Source: Pontibacillus sp. HMF3514
Lineage (GTDB): Bacteria > Bacillota > Bacilli > Bacillales > BH030062
Assembly (NCBI RefSeq): GCF_009858175.1
Contig: NZ_CP047393.1
Span: 3,286,001 to 3,350,000, forward strand
Direction: 5' to 3'
Length of the DNA: 64,000 bases
The position numbers and the translations under genes were made by a program. This document shows, piece by piece, positions 26,511 through 35,851 of this stretch. The notes beneath the pieces are model-generated. The model ran no database searches. It was not told where the DNA came from and worked only from the letters and a program-made list of their open reading frames with translations. Position 1 is the stretch's first letter. Every line of letters starts with the position of its first letter.

Positions 26511-27719
26511 TTATTTCACTGGTTCTTCAAAGTAATCAACGATACCATCCGTAATTGCTTTGGAGAACAGGTTGCGGTAGTGATCAGATTGAAGTTTCGC
26601 ACGATCTCCATCATTTGTAACGAAACCAAGTTCAACCAAGACGCTTGGTAACGTATTATGATGAATCACATAAAAACGTTCACTTTTAACGCCGCGATCA
26701 TACATACCAACATCGTCGACCAAGTGATTTTGGATCTTAGTTGCTAGGATTCTGCTTTCTTCAACGTTGCTGAGCTTTTCAGCAGAATAGAAAACCTCAG
26801 AACCTTCAGCACCTTTATACGCTGCGTTTGTATGAACACTGACGAAAAGATCAGCCTTCATTTCTTTTGCGTATTCAACACGACCATCTAGTGTGAGAAA
26901 ACGATCACTGTCACGAGTTAGTATTGGTGTGGCTCCGAGTGCTTTTAACCTTTCTGCTACACGTTGAGCAACATCCAAGTTAATTTCTTTCTCAATTCCA
27001 CCACCATAATTAGCACCTGGGTCATGATCCCCATGCCCTGCATCTACTACGATACGTTGACCTTCTACAGCTGTGCCACCTTCTTTACGTAATTTCATAT
27101 ACGTTTTATGGACATAAGCTGTCTTACCGTTGTACTCAATTTCTGCCCAATAATCTTCAAAATCATAAATCTTAACAGTGTCTCCACGACTTAAAGATCC
27201 TACTTTGTTACTGCTTGCTGTCGGTTTCTCTCTTACATTCAGAATGTCCGCTGTGACAGTTCCAGTAGACATTACCGTTTTTTCTTCAGGCTCTTCATCT
27301 GGTTCTGAACCTGAACCACCTTCCGATACACCTGCATTAGGGTCAATTTGGAACATTTGCTTGTACCCTTTTTCCATCTTTTTACCCAACTGAGATGTAA
27401 CTTCTTGTGTTACATATAATGCATAATACTCGCCAGGCTCATAGCCACCTTCTGGAGGTTTTACTGTGATTTTTTTACCATCATTGCTTAATGTAAGCTC
27501 TGGATTTAGTTTGCCGCTTACACTTCTAAGATAGATATTTTCATTGTTTACTGCGTCTTGAGAGATTGGTGTATTGAAAGTTATAGTCCATTCTTTGTCG
27601 ATAGCTACGTTTGACTTGTCCGAAAACTGTACCCAATTTGTGTCGGCCTGGGCCATCATGGGTGATAAAACCAAAACCAAAAAACTAAGAAGCGATCCTA
27701 CGAATAATCTAGCTGTCAT
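26511..27719 (-). CDS. N-acetylmuramoyl-L-alanine amidase with Big_5 and SH3 domains
   Basis: 402 residues. Signal peptide 1-25 (MAQADT), then an SbsA/Big_5 Ig-like domain (about 30-125: DKEWTITFNTPISQDAV, YEPGEYYALYVTQEV), a short acidic linker, a bacterial SH3_3 domain (about 150-212: ILNVREKPTASSNKVGSL) and a C-terminal Amidase_3 domain. The zinc ligands are present: VVDAGHGDHDPGANYGG, a Glu in IEKEINLDVA, FVSVHTNAAY, and the catalytic Glu in VLVELGFVTN. It cuts the bond between muramic acid and the stem peptide. GGAGGAG precedes the start. Divergent from secA2. Confidence 0.95.
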   Translation of the reverse strand: MTARLFVGSLLSFLVLVLSPMMAQADTNWVQFSDKSNVAIDKEWTITFNTPISQDAVNNENIYLRSVSGKLNPELTLSNDGKKITVKPPEGGYEPGEYYALYVTQEVTSQLGKKMEKGYKQMFQIDPNAGVSEGGSGSEPDEEPEEKTVMSTGTVTADILNVREKPTASSNKVGSLSRGDTVKIYDFEDYWAEIEYNGKTAYVHKTYMKLRKEGGTAVEGQRIVVDAGHGDHDPGANYGGGIEKEINLDVAQRVAERLKALGATPILTRDSDRFLTLDGRVEYAKEMKADLFVSVHTNAAYKGAEGSEVFYSAEKLSNVEESRILATKIQNHLVDDVGMYDRGVKSERFYVIHHNTLPSVLVELGFVTNDGDRAKLQSDHYRNLFSKAITDGIVDYFEEPVK

Positions 27720-28047
27720 TCATGCTCCTCCAATACATAGGTTGTCTCATTTCTCATATGTCTAAGGATAGCACGATATGACGGAAAAATTCTATATCTT
27801 TTGATAAAATTGGGAAAAAAGGAATGCTTATCCGACATATTTCTAGCTTTTTGAGGGAACATACTTTCTTTTGTTACAATTATATTACAAAATCCCCCGA
27901 ATATTATCACAATGTTACAGAGAATAATGTCACAAGTCAGAAAAATCCCACAGCCTAAATCTACCAAATGCTAGGTGTAGTGGTGAATTGACTAGTATTT
28001 CGTGATATACTAATAAACGGTAATCATACAATTGAGGAGCGTATAAT
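27720..28047. other. Divergent intergenic region between the amidase and secA2
   Basis: About 328 bp. It contains the secA2 promoter at its right end and, for the amidase, a TATAAT near 27884 on the minus strand without a clear -35. An 83-codon minus-strand frame here has no ribosome-binding site and is not considered coding. Confidence 0.5.
27988..28016 (+). promoter_or_regulatory. Sigma-A-type promoter of secA2-slaP
   Basis: -35 TTGACT (27988-27993), 17-bp spacer, -10 TAATAA (28011-28016). An overlapping TATACT (28006-28011) could be an alternative -10 with short spacing. Confidence 0.6.
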
Positions 28048-30414
28048 ATGCTTGAAACCGTAAAGCAAAAATATGGGGATCGTAAAGTTGAAAAGCAGCT
28101 TAAACCCTATAAAAAAGCAGTAGAATACATCAATGAACTAGAGCCTGGCTTTGAAAAGCTTACAAATGAAGAATTACAAAATAAAACGGAAGAATTTAAA
28201 CATAGATTAGCAGAAGGTCAATCTATTGAATCGATTCGTGAAGAAGCCTTTGCCGTTGTTCGGGAAGCTTCAAAACGTATCTTGGGTATGCGTCATTTCG
28301 ATGTTCAGTTAATAGGAGGACTATCGTTACTCGACGGAAACATTTCTGAAATGGCAACAGGTGAAGGGAAAACGCTTGTAGCTTCCCTCCCAAGTTATGT
28401 ACGTGCTCTAGAAGGAAAAGGTGTTCACGTTATTACCGTTAACGAATACTTAGCTCGTCGTGACTTTGAACATATCGGACCCATCCACGAGTTCTTAGGT
28501 TTAACAGTGGGATTAAATGTCCCTCAGATTTCTCCTGCGGAAAAGAAGAAAGCCTATGAAGCTGATATTACATATGGTCTTGGTACTGAATTTGGTTTTG
28601 ACTATTTAAGAGATAATATGGCACAACAGCCAAACCAGCGTGTCCAGCGTCCTTACCATTATGCCATTATCGATGAAATTGACAGTGTTTTAATTGATGA
28701 GGCAAAAACCCCTCTCATTATAGCTGGAAAACAAATGGCGAGTGCACAACTACATCGCGTTTGCTCAAAATTAGCCAAGTCATTTAAAGCTGAAGAAGAT
28801 TATTCGTATGACCAAACAACTCGATCCACTAATCTAAATGAACCTGGTATTACGAAAGTAGAGCGCGCTTTTGGCATTGATAATTTATTCGATTTAGAGC
28901 ACCAAACCCTTTACCATTATATGATCCAAGCAGTTCGTGCGCGTGTTATGTTCGAGCGTGATGTTGATTATATTGTTGACCAAGGTGAAGTGAAATTAAT
29001 TGATATGTTTACAGGCCGTATGATGGAAGGTCGTACACTTTCCGATGGCCTTCACCAGGCAATTGAAGCTAAAGAAGGCTTAGAAATAACAGAAGAAAAT
29101 AAAACACAAGCAAACATCACCATTCAGAACTACTTTAGACAGTACCCGATCCTATCTGGAATGACAGGGACAGCTAAAACTGAAGAAAAAGAATTTCAAC
29201 ACACATACAATATGGAAGTTATTCAAATTCCAACGAATAAACCTGTTATTCGTGAAGACTTAACTGACCGAATATATCTAACTAAAGATCAAAAATACAG
29301 GTCTATGGTAGAGGAAGTTAAGGAACGTCATTCTAAAGGGCAACCAATCTTAATTGGTACGACTTCCATTCTTCAATCAGAAACGATTGCAAACTACTTA
29401 GATGAAGCTGGTATTCCTTATGAGCTGTTAAATGCGAAAAGTATAGAACAGGAAGTACGCCTGATCTCTCTAGCTGGTCAAAGAGGACAAGTTACCATCG
29501 CTACAAATATGGCAGGTCGCGGAACAGACATTATGCTTGGAGAAGGTGTAGCAGAACTTGGAGGGCTTCATGTTCTTGGTACTGAGCGACATGAATCACG
29601 TCGTATCGACAACCAGTTAAAAGGACGTTCAGGTCGTCAAGGTGACCCAGGCTCAACACAATTTGTCATTTCTATGGAGGATGAAATGCTTCATCGATTT
29701 GCTGAAGAAGAAACTGAACGAAAAATGAAAAATATCAAAACCAATGAGGATGGTCTTGTTACAAATAAAGACATCCATAAGTTCATTGATACAGTACAGA
29801 GAATTTCTGAAGGTAGCAACTTTAACATCCGTGAATTCAACTTGAAGTTGGACGATGTTATTAATGACCAACGTGAGGTCATCTATAACTTACGTAATCA
29901 ATTCCTAGAAACAAATCAGTCTCTTGAACTTGTTGTTCCTTATCTTTCTGATTACATTCATAATCTAATAGAAAGAGAATGCCCTGAAACAGTTGTTCCG
30001 GAAAAATGGAACCTCGAACGATTAGAAACTGAGATCAATAGAGCAGCACCGATTGTTGAGACCAAACTTTCTGAGAAGAAGTTTGAAGATATTACAGAAG
30101 TACAAGACTATGTACAAAAGGTTATTGATGGCTACACAGAACAAGTTGAGAAACTTGGAAAAAATGTAATGCTACAATCTCGATTAAAGCAAGCTGCCAT
30201 TACATCCATCGATCGTCAGTGGATTCGTCACCTCGAAATGATGAATAGACTACGAGAAGGTATTGGCATGCGACAGTACCAACAAGAAGATCCGCTACGC
30301 CTCTATCAAAATGAAGGACTAGATGTATTTGAACATACCATGCACGAAATGAAAAAAGAGATGGTATTACAACTAGCTCGCTTCGTACAAGCCATTAGGA
30401 ATAAAAAGAAGTAG
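28048..30414 (+). CDS. secA2: Accessory Sec system ATPase SecA2
   Basis: 788 residues. A second SecA, paralogous to the one at 1-1870, with Walker A (MATGEGKTLVASLPSYVRAL), [28 protein letters not shown] and [13 protein letters not shown] all intact. Compared with SecA1 it lacks the C-terminal zinc-binding linker (no CxC...CH at the end, which reads LARFVQAIRNKKK). In Bacillus anthracis SecA2 with SlaP exports S-layer proteins; the next gene encodes SlaP, so the same system is inferred. The start at 28048 has GAGGAG upstream. Its substrates are probably among the large surface proteins that follow. Confidence 0.96.
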   Translation: MLETVKQKYGDRKVEKQLKPYKKAVEYINELEPGFEKLTNEELQNKTEEFKHRLAEGQSIESIREEAFAVVREASKRILGMRHFDVQLIGGLSLLDGNISEMATGEGKTLVASLPSYVRALEGKGVHVITVNEYLARRDFEHIGPIHEFLGLTVGLNVPQISPAEKKKAYEADITYGLGTEFGFDYLRDNMAQQPNQRVQRPYHYAIIDEIDSVLIDEAKTPLIIAGKQMASAQLHRVCSKLAKSFKAEEDYSYDQTTRSTNLNEPGITKVERAFGIDNLFDLEHQTLYHYMIQAVRARVMFERDVDYIVDQGEVKLIDMFTGRMMEGRTLSDGLHQAIEAKEGLEITEENKTQANITIQNYFRQYPILSGMTGTAKTEEKEFQHTYNMEVIQIPTNKPVIREDLTDRIYLTKDQKYRSMVEEVKERHSKGQPILIGTTSILQSETIANYLDEAGIPYELLNAKSIEQEVRLISLAGQRGQVTIATNMAGRGTDIMLGEGVAELGGLHVLGTERHESRRIDNQLKGRSGRQGDPGSTQFVISMEDEMLHRFAEEETERKMKNIKTNEDGLVTNKDIHKFIDTVQRISEGSNFNIREFNLKLDDVINDQREVIYNLRNQFLETNQSLELVVPYLSDYIHNLIERECPETVVPEKWNLERLETEINRAAPIVETKLSEKKFEDITEVQDYVQKVIDGYTEQVEKLGKNVMLQSRLKQAAITSIDRQWIRHLEMMNRLREGIGMRQYQQEDPLRLYQNEGLDVFEHTMHEMKKEMVLQLARFVQAIRNKKK

Positions 30415-30427
30415 GAGGATCTAGCAA

Positions 30428-31336
30428 ATGTTTAACCCTTTCAAGCGAAAGAAACAAGACCAGAAACAGGAAATTCGCACAAATGATTCTACAGTAAGTG
30501 CAGATGAATTATTAGATGAAGTACAAGAAGAATCGTCAAATGAAGAGATTGAAACGGAATTATCTCTTCACCCTTCATGGAAACTTGATGAAGAACAAAT
30601 GTATGTTTATCGATTTATGAATAATGAGCATCCTCCTTTAAAACCTAACCAGATTTCTCTAGGAGGATTTGAACTTAATAAACTTGAAAACCAAGCAGCT
30701 GTTGGAGCTTTTGTTCGAAACTCATTAAGTAAAAAGATTAATTTCAACAACACAACCGTTTTACTTGTTGATGAAAACGGCACTAAGCTAGGGCGTAAAG
30801 AGTTTGATCTTTCAAAGCTTGGTGAGCTTCCTGCTCGCTCTAGTCGCCCATTTATCTTTATATTTGGAGAGAACGATCTATTTGTTCCACTTGAAGACAT
30901 CCCGGCTGAGGGTTGGAAGCTGGCGTTTGAATTAAAGAAGCCTGCTCAAAAACACTCACTTGACCTGGCTGATAGCTGGCAGAAGTCAATGGCAAATGAA
31001 GAAATTGAATCCTTACAGAAATTCACCGAATCATTAGAACCACCGAAATCTGGTGAAGTGAACTTCTTAGGGTTAAAAGCCGTTCAAAATGATAACGAAG
31101 ATCTTCATGTAACCATGTTAATACGAAATGGTAGCGAGAAAAGCATTAACCTTCAACAATTGCCCTTACATGTTGAAGATGCTTCAGGTGAAGTCATTGC
31201 AAAAGGTGGATTCCAGTTAGAAGATTTTGAGGTAAAAGCAAACACGAGTAAACCTTGGACATTCATCTTCCCTCGCGCTATGATAGATAAAGAAGAAATT
31301 GACCTTAGCAATTGGAAAGCCTACCCGAAACAATAA
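30428..31336 (+). CDS. slaP: Accessory Sec system S-layer assembly protein SlaP
   Basis: 302 residues, no signal peptide, so cytosolic. A charged N-terminal 45 residues (MFNPFKRKKQDQKQE) precedes two similar SLAP-type domains: about 48-170 (VYRFMNNEHPPLKPNQISLG, FIFIFGENDLFV) and about 180-302 (GEVNFLGLKAVQ, WTFIFPRAMIDKEEIDL). The paired F-x-F-x-F units show the internal duplication typical of the family. In B. anthracis SlaP helps SecA2 secrete S-layer proteins. AGGAGG is at ideal spacing, 13 bp after secA2. A bidirectional terminator follows. Confidence 0.92.
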   Translation: MFNPFKRKKQDQKQEIRTNDSTVSADELLDEVQEESSNEEIETELSLHPSWKLDEEQMYVYRFMNNEHPPLKPNQISLGGFELNKLENQAAVGAFVRNSLSKKINFNNTTVLLVDENGTKLGRKEFDLSKLGELPARSSRPFIFIFGENDLFVPLEDIPAEGWKLAFELKKPAQKHSLDLADSWQKSMANEEIESLQKFTESLEPPKSGEVNFLGLKAVQNDNEDLHVTMLIRNGSEKSINLQQLPLHVEDASGEVIAKGGFQLEDFEVKANTSKPWTFIFPRAMIDKEEIDLSNWKAYPKQ

Positions 31337-31360
31337 AGAAAACTTGCCGAATGAAAAAAA

Positions 31361-31388
31361 GTGCCATTCCCTCAAATAGGGATGGCAC
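31361..31388. terminator. Bidirectional terminator after slaP
   Basis: Stem GTGCCATTCCCT / AGGGATGGCAC with A7 before and T5 after, between converging genes. Confidence 0.88.
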
Positions 31389-31418
31389 TTTTTATGTCTA
31401 GTAAAATGTTTATGTGAA

Positions 31419-31661
31419 TTATTTGGAGTTTTTACTCATTTCTTTTGCTTCTTGCTGAGCTTCGATGTTACTTTTAATCAATTCATAGACATTCACATCG
31501 CGATCTCCAGCTGCAAGTTCAGTATGTTCTAATTGATGAAGAAAGAAGCTTGTCGAAAAGGAGATAAAAGCACTTTTACTAATACCAAGTTCTTCTGTCT
31601 TTTGCTCTATTTTATTAAATAAGTCCTCTTCTACAGAAACACTTACCTTTTTCTTTTTCAT
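31419..31661 (-). CDS. Ribbon-helix-helix DNA-binding protein
   Basis: 80 residues. The N-terminus (KKKKVSVSVEEDLFNKIEQK, then TEELGISKSAFISF) fits a CopG/Arc-type ribbon-helix-helix fold: one beta strand, helix, G-x-S-K-S turn, helix. The remainder is an acidic, helical C-terminal tail. GGGAGG precedes the ATG. No toxin gene lies next to it, so an antitoxin role has no support; a regulator of the neighbouring secretion or surface genes is possible but only inferred from position. Confidence 0.8.
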   Translation of the reverse strand: MKKKKVSVSVEEDLFNKIEQKTEELGISKSAFISFSTSFFLHQLEHTELAAGDRDVNVYELIKSNIEAQQEAKEMSKNSK

Positions 31662-31935
31662 GACACCAACCTCCCTATAATATCTTAAGGCTCAAAAACG
31701 TTGCTTGTAAAGGGTCTTCTCCAATTTAAATCGTAAAAGTTTATTCTATTCCTTCATTAATTAAGTAGTTTTATAACTTATGATAACAAAATTTTCATCA
31801 AAAAAGCTATTCCTCTATGTTGTAAAAATCACCTTAAGTATCTTTTCTTAACATTTTTTTGAAAACACGCCTTAAATCGTACTCTCTTCTCATGATATAC
31901 TGATAGAAAAGCTACTTCCAAGGGAGTTTTATAAC
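31662..31935. promoter_or_regulatory. Divergent control region of the RHH gene and the S41 protease gene
   Basis: About 270 AT-rich bp. For the protease an extended -10 TGATATACT (31893-31901) is visible with only a weak -35. If the RHH protein is a local regulator this is the first place to look for its operator; no perfect palindrome stood out. Confidence 0.4.
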
Positions 31936-33294
31936 ATGATCGGAAAGAAATTGAAATTAAACCTATTTATACTAGCGACATTAATCGTTTCATTATCCAC
32001 TCCACCTGTTCAAGCTGCTAATGAGGACACTGTAAAGTCATACATAGAGGATTACTACGTAGATAAAGTCGATCCTTCATTATTAGAAAAGGATTTAGAC
32101 ACAATATTTGATCAACTTGACCCTTACTCTACCTATTTCACTAAAGACGAATATCAAACCTTCAAGGATAGCATTAATCAAAAATTTGTAGGAATTGGAG
32201 TAGGTATTGAAAAGGTTGAAGAAGGTATTCTACTTAACCGCGTGTTTGAAGATAGCCCTGCTAAGCAAGCTGGTCTTCACTCAGGCGATATTATTCTTTC
32301 GGCTGACGGTACCTCATTAAAAGGAAAGTCCATCGAAGAAGCTGTAACCTACATTAAAGGTGAAGCAGGTACCTCTGTTGACTTAACGGTTTTACAAGGT
32401 GAAGAACTAAATGATGTTACTGTTCAAAGAAAAGAAATCCAACTTCCTTCCGTAGAAGGTGAGCGTTTAGGTGGAAATATTGGGTATGTACAACTATATA
32501 CCTTCAGCCACAAAACAGCAGCTGAATTGAACGATGTGGCATCAGAATTAGACGGTGTTGACCAATGGATCATCGATGTACGAAACAACCCGGGCGGCTA
32601 TTTAAAAGCGTCGCAACAAGTACTTGGATTCTTTCCAAATGTCTCAAATGCAATCATTGCAGAATTTAGAAACAGCAATCTATCCTATGAACCTATTGAA
32701 CAAGATTATACTTTTAAAGAGCCAGTATCACTGTTGATTAATGAAAATAGTGCTAGTGCTTCTGAAATAGTAGCAGGTGCCTTGCAAGATTATGATTCGG
32801 CTACTCTATATGGTACAACAACCTTTGGTAAAGGACTGCTACAAGAATTATTAAGTCTACCAGATGGTGGGGCTGTAAAATTATCTACAGCTCGCTTTTT
32901 CACACCTAACCACAATAAGATTCAAGATGTTGGAATCAAACCTGATATTAATTCTGAACAGCCTTTAGCCGATGCTCACAGAGTTGCATTAGTAGAATCT
33001 AATGATTATAAAACGTTTGAAAAAGATCAAGTATCTCCTACAAAAACCTTTGAAATTCAATTAAGTAGTCCTGTCAAAGCTCAATCAGTTGAATCGTCTA
33101 TTGAATTGATTGAACTTGGTGGAGATAAGGTTGAATTCAACCTCACTTCAGAAGATGAAGACACCTTGTTATTAGATCCTAAAAGTGAGCTATCTCCTGA
33201 TAGAGATTATATGATAATGATTCATCCCGGCTGGGAAAACAAAAACGGTAAAACATCAACTCAAGGCGTCATCCAACCCGTTGACGTTGAATGA
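31936..33294 (+). CDS. Secreted S41 (C-terminal processing) protease with C-terminal Big_5 domain
   Basis: 452 residues. Signal peptide 1-27 (TPPVQAAN), N-terminal helical region, PDZ domain (about 75-160: GIGVGIEKVEEGILLNRVFE), S41 catalytic domain (about 165-345) with the nucleophile in NENSASASEIVAGAL and the base lysine in TTFGKGLLQ, then an SbsA/Big_5-type domain from about 365 (TFEIQLSSPVKAQSVESSIE, SPDRDYMIMIHPG). CtpA-type enzymes trim C-termini of exported proteins. A Big_5 module on such a protease is unusual and places it in the same surface family as its neighbours. AAGGGAG precedes the ATG. Confidence 0.93.
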   Translation: MIGKKLKLNLFILATLIVSLSTPPVQAANEDTVKSYIEDYYVDKVDPSLLEKDLDTIFDQLDPYSTYFTKDEYQTFKDSINQKFVGIGVGIEKVEEGILLNRVFEDSPAKQAGLHSGDIILSADGTSLKGKSIEEAVTYIKGEAGTSVDLTVLQGEELNDVTVQRKEIQLPSVEGERLGGNIGYVQLYTFSHKTAAELNDVASELDGVDQWIIDVRNNPGGYLKASQQVLGFFPNVSNAIIAEFRNSNLSYEPIEQDYTFKEPVSLLINENSASASEIVAGALQDYDSATLYGTTTFGKGLLQELLSLPDGGAVKLSTARFFTPNHNKIQDVGIKPDINSEQPLADAHRVALVESNDYKTFEKDQVSPTKTFEIQLSSPVKAQSVESSIELIELGGDKVEFNLTSEDEDTLLLDPKSELSPDRDYMIMIHPGWENKNGKTSTQGVIQPVDVE

Positions 33295-33303
33295 TAACCA
33301 CCT

Positions 33304-33337
33304 CCCTTTCTGCAACAGCAGAGAGGGATTTTTTTAT
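33304..33337 (+). terminator. Terminator of the S41 protease gene
   Basis: Stem CCCTTTCTGC / GCAGAGAGGG with a 4-base loop followed by T7. Confidence 0.88.
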
Positions 33338-33424
33338 ACAAAACTTTATTTATGTTTCCACCTTATTTTGCCGATATAAGAGAGAGATGTGCATAATTTA
33401 GATATTTTAATGAGGTGAACTTTC

Positions 33425-35839
33425 GTGAAGCAACTACATAACTATCGTCTACTTTTTATCACGAGCTTTATCGCCTTTCTTTTAGTCTACTCTCCAAGCA
33501 TTCATGCTGAGGAGTTATTTTTAGATGAGGGACTAGAGAAAGCTGTTTTGGATCAATTACATATAGATCTGGAAGACCTTACTCAACAACAATTAAATGA
33601 TATAACAAACCTTGATGCATCAAATTATAAGATATCGGACCTTGATGGCATTGAACAAATGGAGAACTTGCAAGAGTTAGACTTGTCTCATAACACTATT
33701 TCTGACCTTTCATCTCTCGCTCAATTAGAAGGACTCCAATCATTGTATCTACATAATAACAACATCAATCAAGTGTTTCCTCTACGATATTTATCAGAAC
33801 TAAACACGTTATCCTTATCTGCCAATCAAATAAGCGATATCTCCTCCCTTTCAAATTTAAGTGAACTAACTACTCTGCGCTTAAATAGTAATGAAGTTGA
33901 GGACCTTGAACCTTTAAACGATCTTTGGAATCTAGAACATCTATATATTAACGATAATTTAATTTCATCTCTAGAAAATATTCAATCATTAACATCATTA
34001 AAAAGCTTGTGGATCGATCACAATATGATTACATCCATTGAGCCTTTACGGTCATTAGATGAGTTAACAAGCCTTCATTTACAAGCAAATGTAATTGAAG
34101 ATATCTCAGCACTAGAAGACTTAGATGAATTACAATCCTTATGGCTACAACAAAATGACATTGAAGACCTCTCACCTCTTTTTGAATTAAAGAATTTGTT
34201 AGAGCTTTATGTACAAGAAAACCGCATTGCAATAAATCCAGAAAGCAATATGATGAACTATTTACAAAAGCTTGAAGAAAACAATGCTGATGTTCGATAT
34301 TCACCGCAAAAAGAGAACCAAAACAGTGCAGTCATCAATTTTGAAGACGCTAATTTTGAAGAAGCCATCAGAGATAAATTAAACAAATCTGATGCACCTA
34401 TCTATAAAAATGATGTAGAGCAAATTCGAACGTTAGACTTACAGCACTATGGCATTCGAAATATTGAGCCAATCAAGCACTTTACGAATGTTGAAAAACT
34501 GTTCCTATCTCATAATGATATATCGAATATCAATCCGTTACAGGATCTCACACAATTGGAAGAACTGTATCTAAACAATAATAGAATTGATTACTTATGG
34601 GGACTGAAAGATCTAACAAACCTAAAAGTTCTAGGACTCTCCAATAATGAGATTACTAGCATAGCATTCTTGCAGGACTTAACGGACCTTACCCACTTAA
34701 ACTTAAGTAATAACGGGATTTTAGATATTTATACACTAGAAAGATTAAAGAATTTACGAGAGCTTCAGTTAAGTAACAACCAAATAAAAGATATTTCACC
34801 ATTAGAAGATCTAAATGCTTTAGAAGACCTTTGGCTAGATGACAATCGTATTGAATCATTAAAACCAATTGATGGTCACTCTCGTTTAAACTCCCTTCAT
34901 GTAAATCGAAATGGTTTGAAATCTCTAGAAGATATAAAAAATCTTTACCATTTAAAAGACTTATATGTTCAAGGAAATGATATTGACGACCTTAGTGCTA
35001 TTCGATATTTTGATGAGTTAAGCAACCTAGATATCTCTCATAACAGCATCACTGACCTTTCCCCTATTGAAGGATTAAATAGGTTAGATCGTATATATGC
35101 AACCCATAATCAAATTGCATCGATTGATTCCTTAATGAAAATGGATCACTTAATGGATCCTTATAATTCTGCAAGTGATCGAATCGTTGACCTAAGGTAT
35201 AACGCTTTGATCGAAAGAGAATCCAGCACAAAACAAACAGTGGATTTTCTTCGTGAAGTAGGGAATCAGGTTCTTATTTCACCCCAAGCCGAACAGCAAA
35301 TATTTGATTTTGGTCACAAAAGTAATGTAGCAAAAGATAAAACATGGACGATTCAATTTAACGCTAAACCAAAGTACTACTCAGGAAAAATACAAGTGAT
35401 GAATGATGACGGTGAGGAAATTCCAGTTCGTGTAACTAGTGTTGGAGATAAGCTTACAGTAAAAGCACCTGTTGGAGGCTACGAAAATGGAGAAACGTAT
35501 CAACTATATATTCAACGTGATATAACTTTTTATCACAAAGAATCCAATCTAAAACGTCCAGTTAAAATGTCATTTTCAGTGGTCCAAAATCAACAAGACA
35601 ACGCAGATCTAACAATTGAAAATGTTGGTGGAGTTGTCCTCGATTATGTTGATCGTTCCTCTGAAATTATTATTGAGAAAGACAGACTAAACCTATCTAG
35701 TAATCAAAACATTTTTATCAAACTAGGAGAAGATAAGATACCTTTTTACGATGACGGTAATGGGTATTACAGAGCTACAAATGTTCCTAAAGGTTACACG
35801 GAACAGGAAATTAATAAGGCTACGATTCAATACGAATAG
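33425..35839 (+). CDS. Secreted internalin-like protein: two leucine-rich-repeat blocks plus Big_5
   Basis: 804 residues, GTG start with GAGGTG upstream. Signal peptide 1-28 (YSPSIHAEE). Two LRR solenoids, each led by a similar cap (LFLDEGLEKAVLDQLHIDL at about 31 and NFEDANFEEAIRDKLN at about 308): block 1 about 60-285, block 2 about 340-600. Repeats are of the 22-residue internalin type, L..L..L.L..N.I.DIS.L (for example LQELDLSHNTISDLSSLAQL). A Big_5-type domain lies at about 635-720 (DKTWTIQFNAKPKYYSGKI, YENGETYQLYIQRDI), followed by an 80-residue tail. LRR proteins bind other proteins; the ligand is unknown. It may be cotranscribed with the RCC1 gene 12 bp downstream. Confidence 0.93.
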   Translation: MKQLHNYRLLFITSFIAFLLVYSPSIHAEELFLDEGLEKAVLDQLHIDLEDLTQQQLNDITNLDASNYKISDLDGIEQMENLQELDLSHNTISDLSSLAQLEGLQSLYLHNNNINQVFPLRYLSELNTLSLSANQISDISSLSNLSELTTLRLNSNEVEDLEPLNDLWNLEHLYINDNLISSLENIQSLTSLKSLWIDHNMITSIEPLRSLDELTSLHLQANVIEDISALEDLDELQSLWLQQNDIEDLSPLFELKNLLELYVQENRIAINPESNMMNYLQKLEENNADVRYSPQKENQNSAVINFEDANFEEAIRDKLNKSDAPIYKNDVEQIRTLDLQHYGIRNIEPIKHFTNVEKLFLSHNDISNINPLQDLTQLEELYLNNNRIDYLWGLKDLTNLKVLGLSNNEITSIAFLQDLTDLTHLNLSNNGILDIYTLERLKNLRELQLSNNQIKDISPLEDLNALEDLWLDDNRIESLKPIDGHSRLNSLHVNRNGLKSLEDIKNLYHLKDLYVQGNDIDDLSAIRYFDELSNLDISHNSITDLSPIEGLNRLDRIYATHNQIASIDSLMKMDHLMDPYNSASDRIVDLRYNALIERESSTKQTVDFLREVGNQVLISPQAEQQIFDFGHKSNVAKDKTWTIQFNAKPKYYSGKIQVMNDDGEEIPVRVTSVGDKLTVKAPVGGYENGETYQLYIQRDITFYHKESNLKRPVKMSFSVVQNQQDNADLTIENVGGVVLDYVDRSSEIIIEKDRLNLSSNQNIFIKLGEDKIPFYDDGNGYYRATNVPKGYTEQEINKATIQYE

Positions 35840-35851
35840 AGGTGATTTAGG

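Noticed and set aside
27716-27967. 83-codon minus-strand frame upstream of the amidase
   Set aside because: It overlaps the amidase start, lacks a ribosome-binding site and lies in the divergent promoter region.
31419-31661. Antitoxin of a toxin-antitoxin pair
   Set aside because: The RHH fold would allow it, but no partner toxin frame is adjacent on either side.
34029-34304. 91-codon minus-strand frame inside the LRR gene
   Set aside because: Shadow of the repetitive LRR coding sequence, without start signals.
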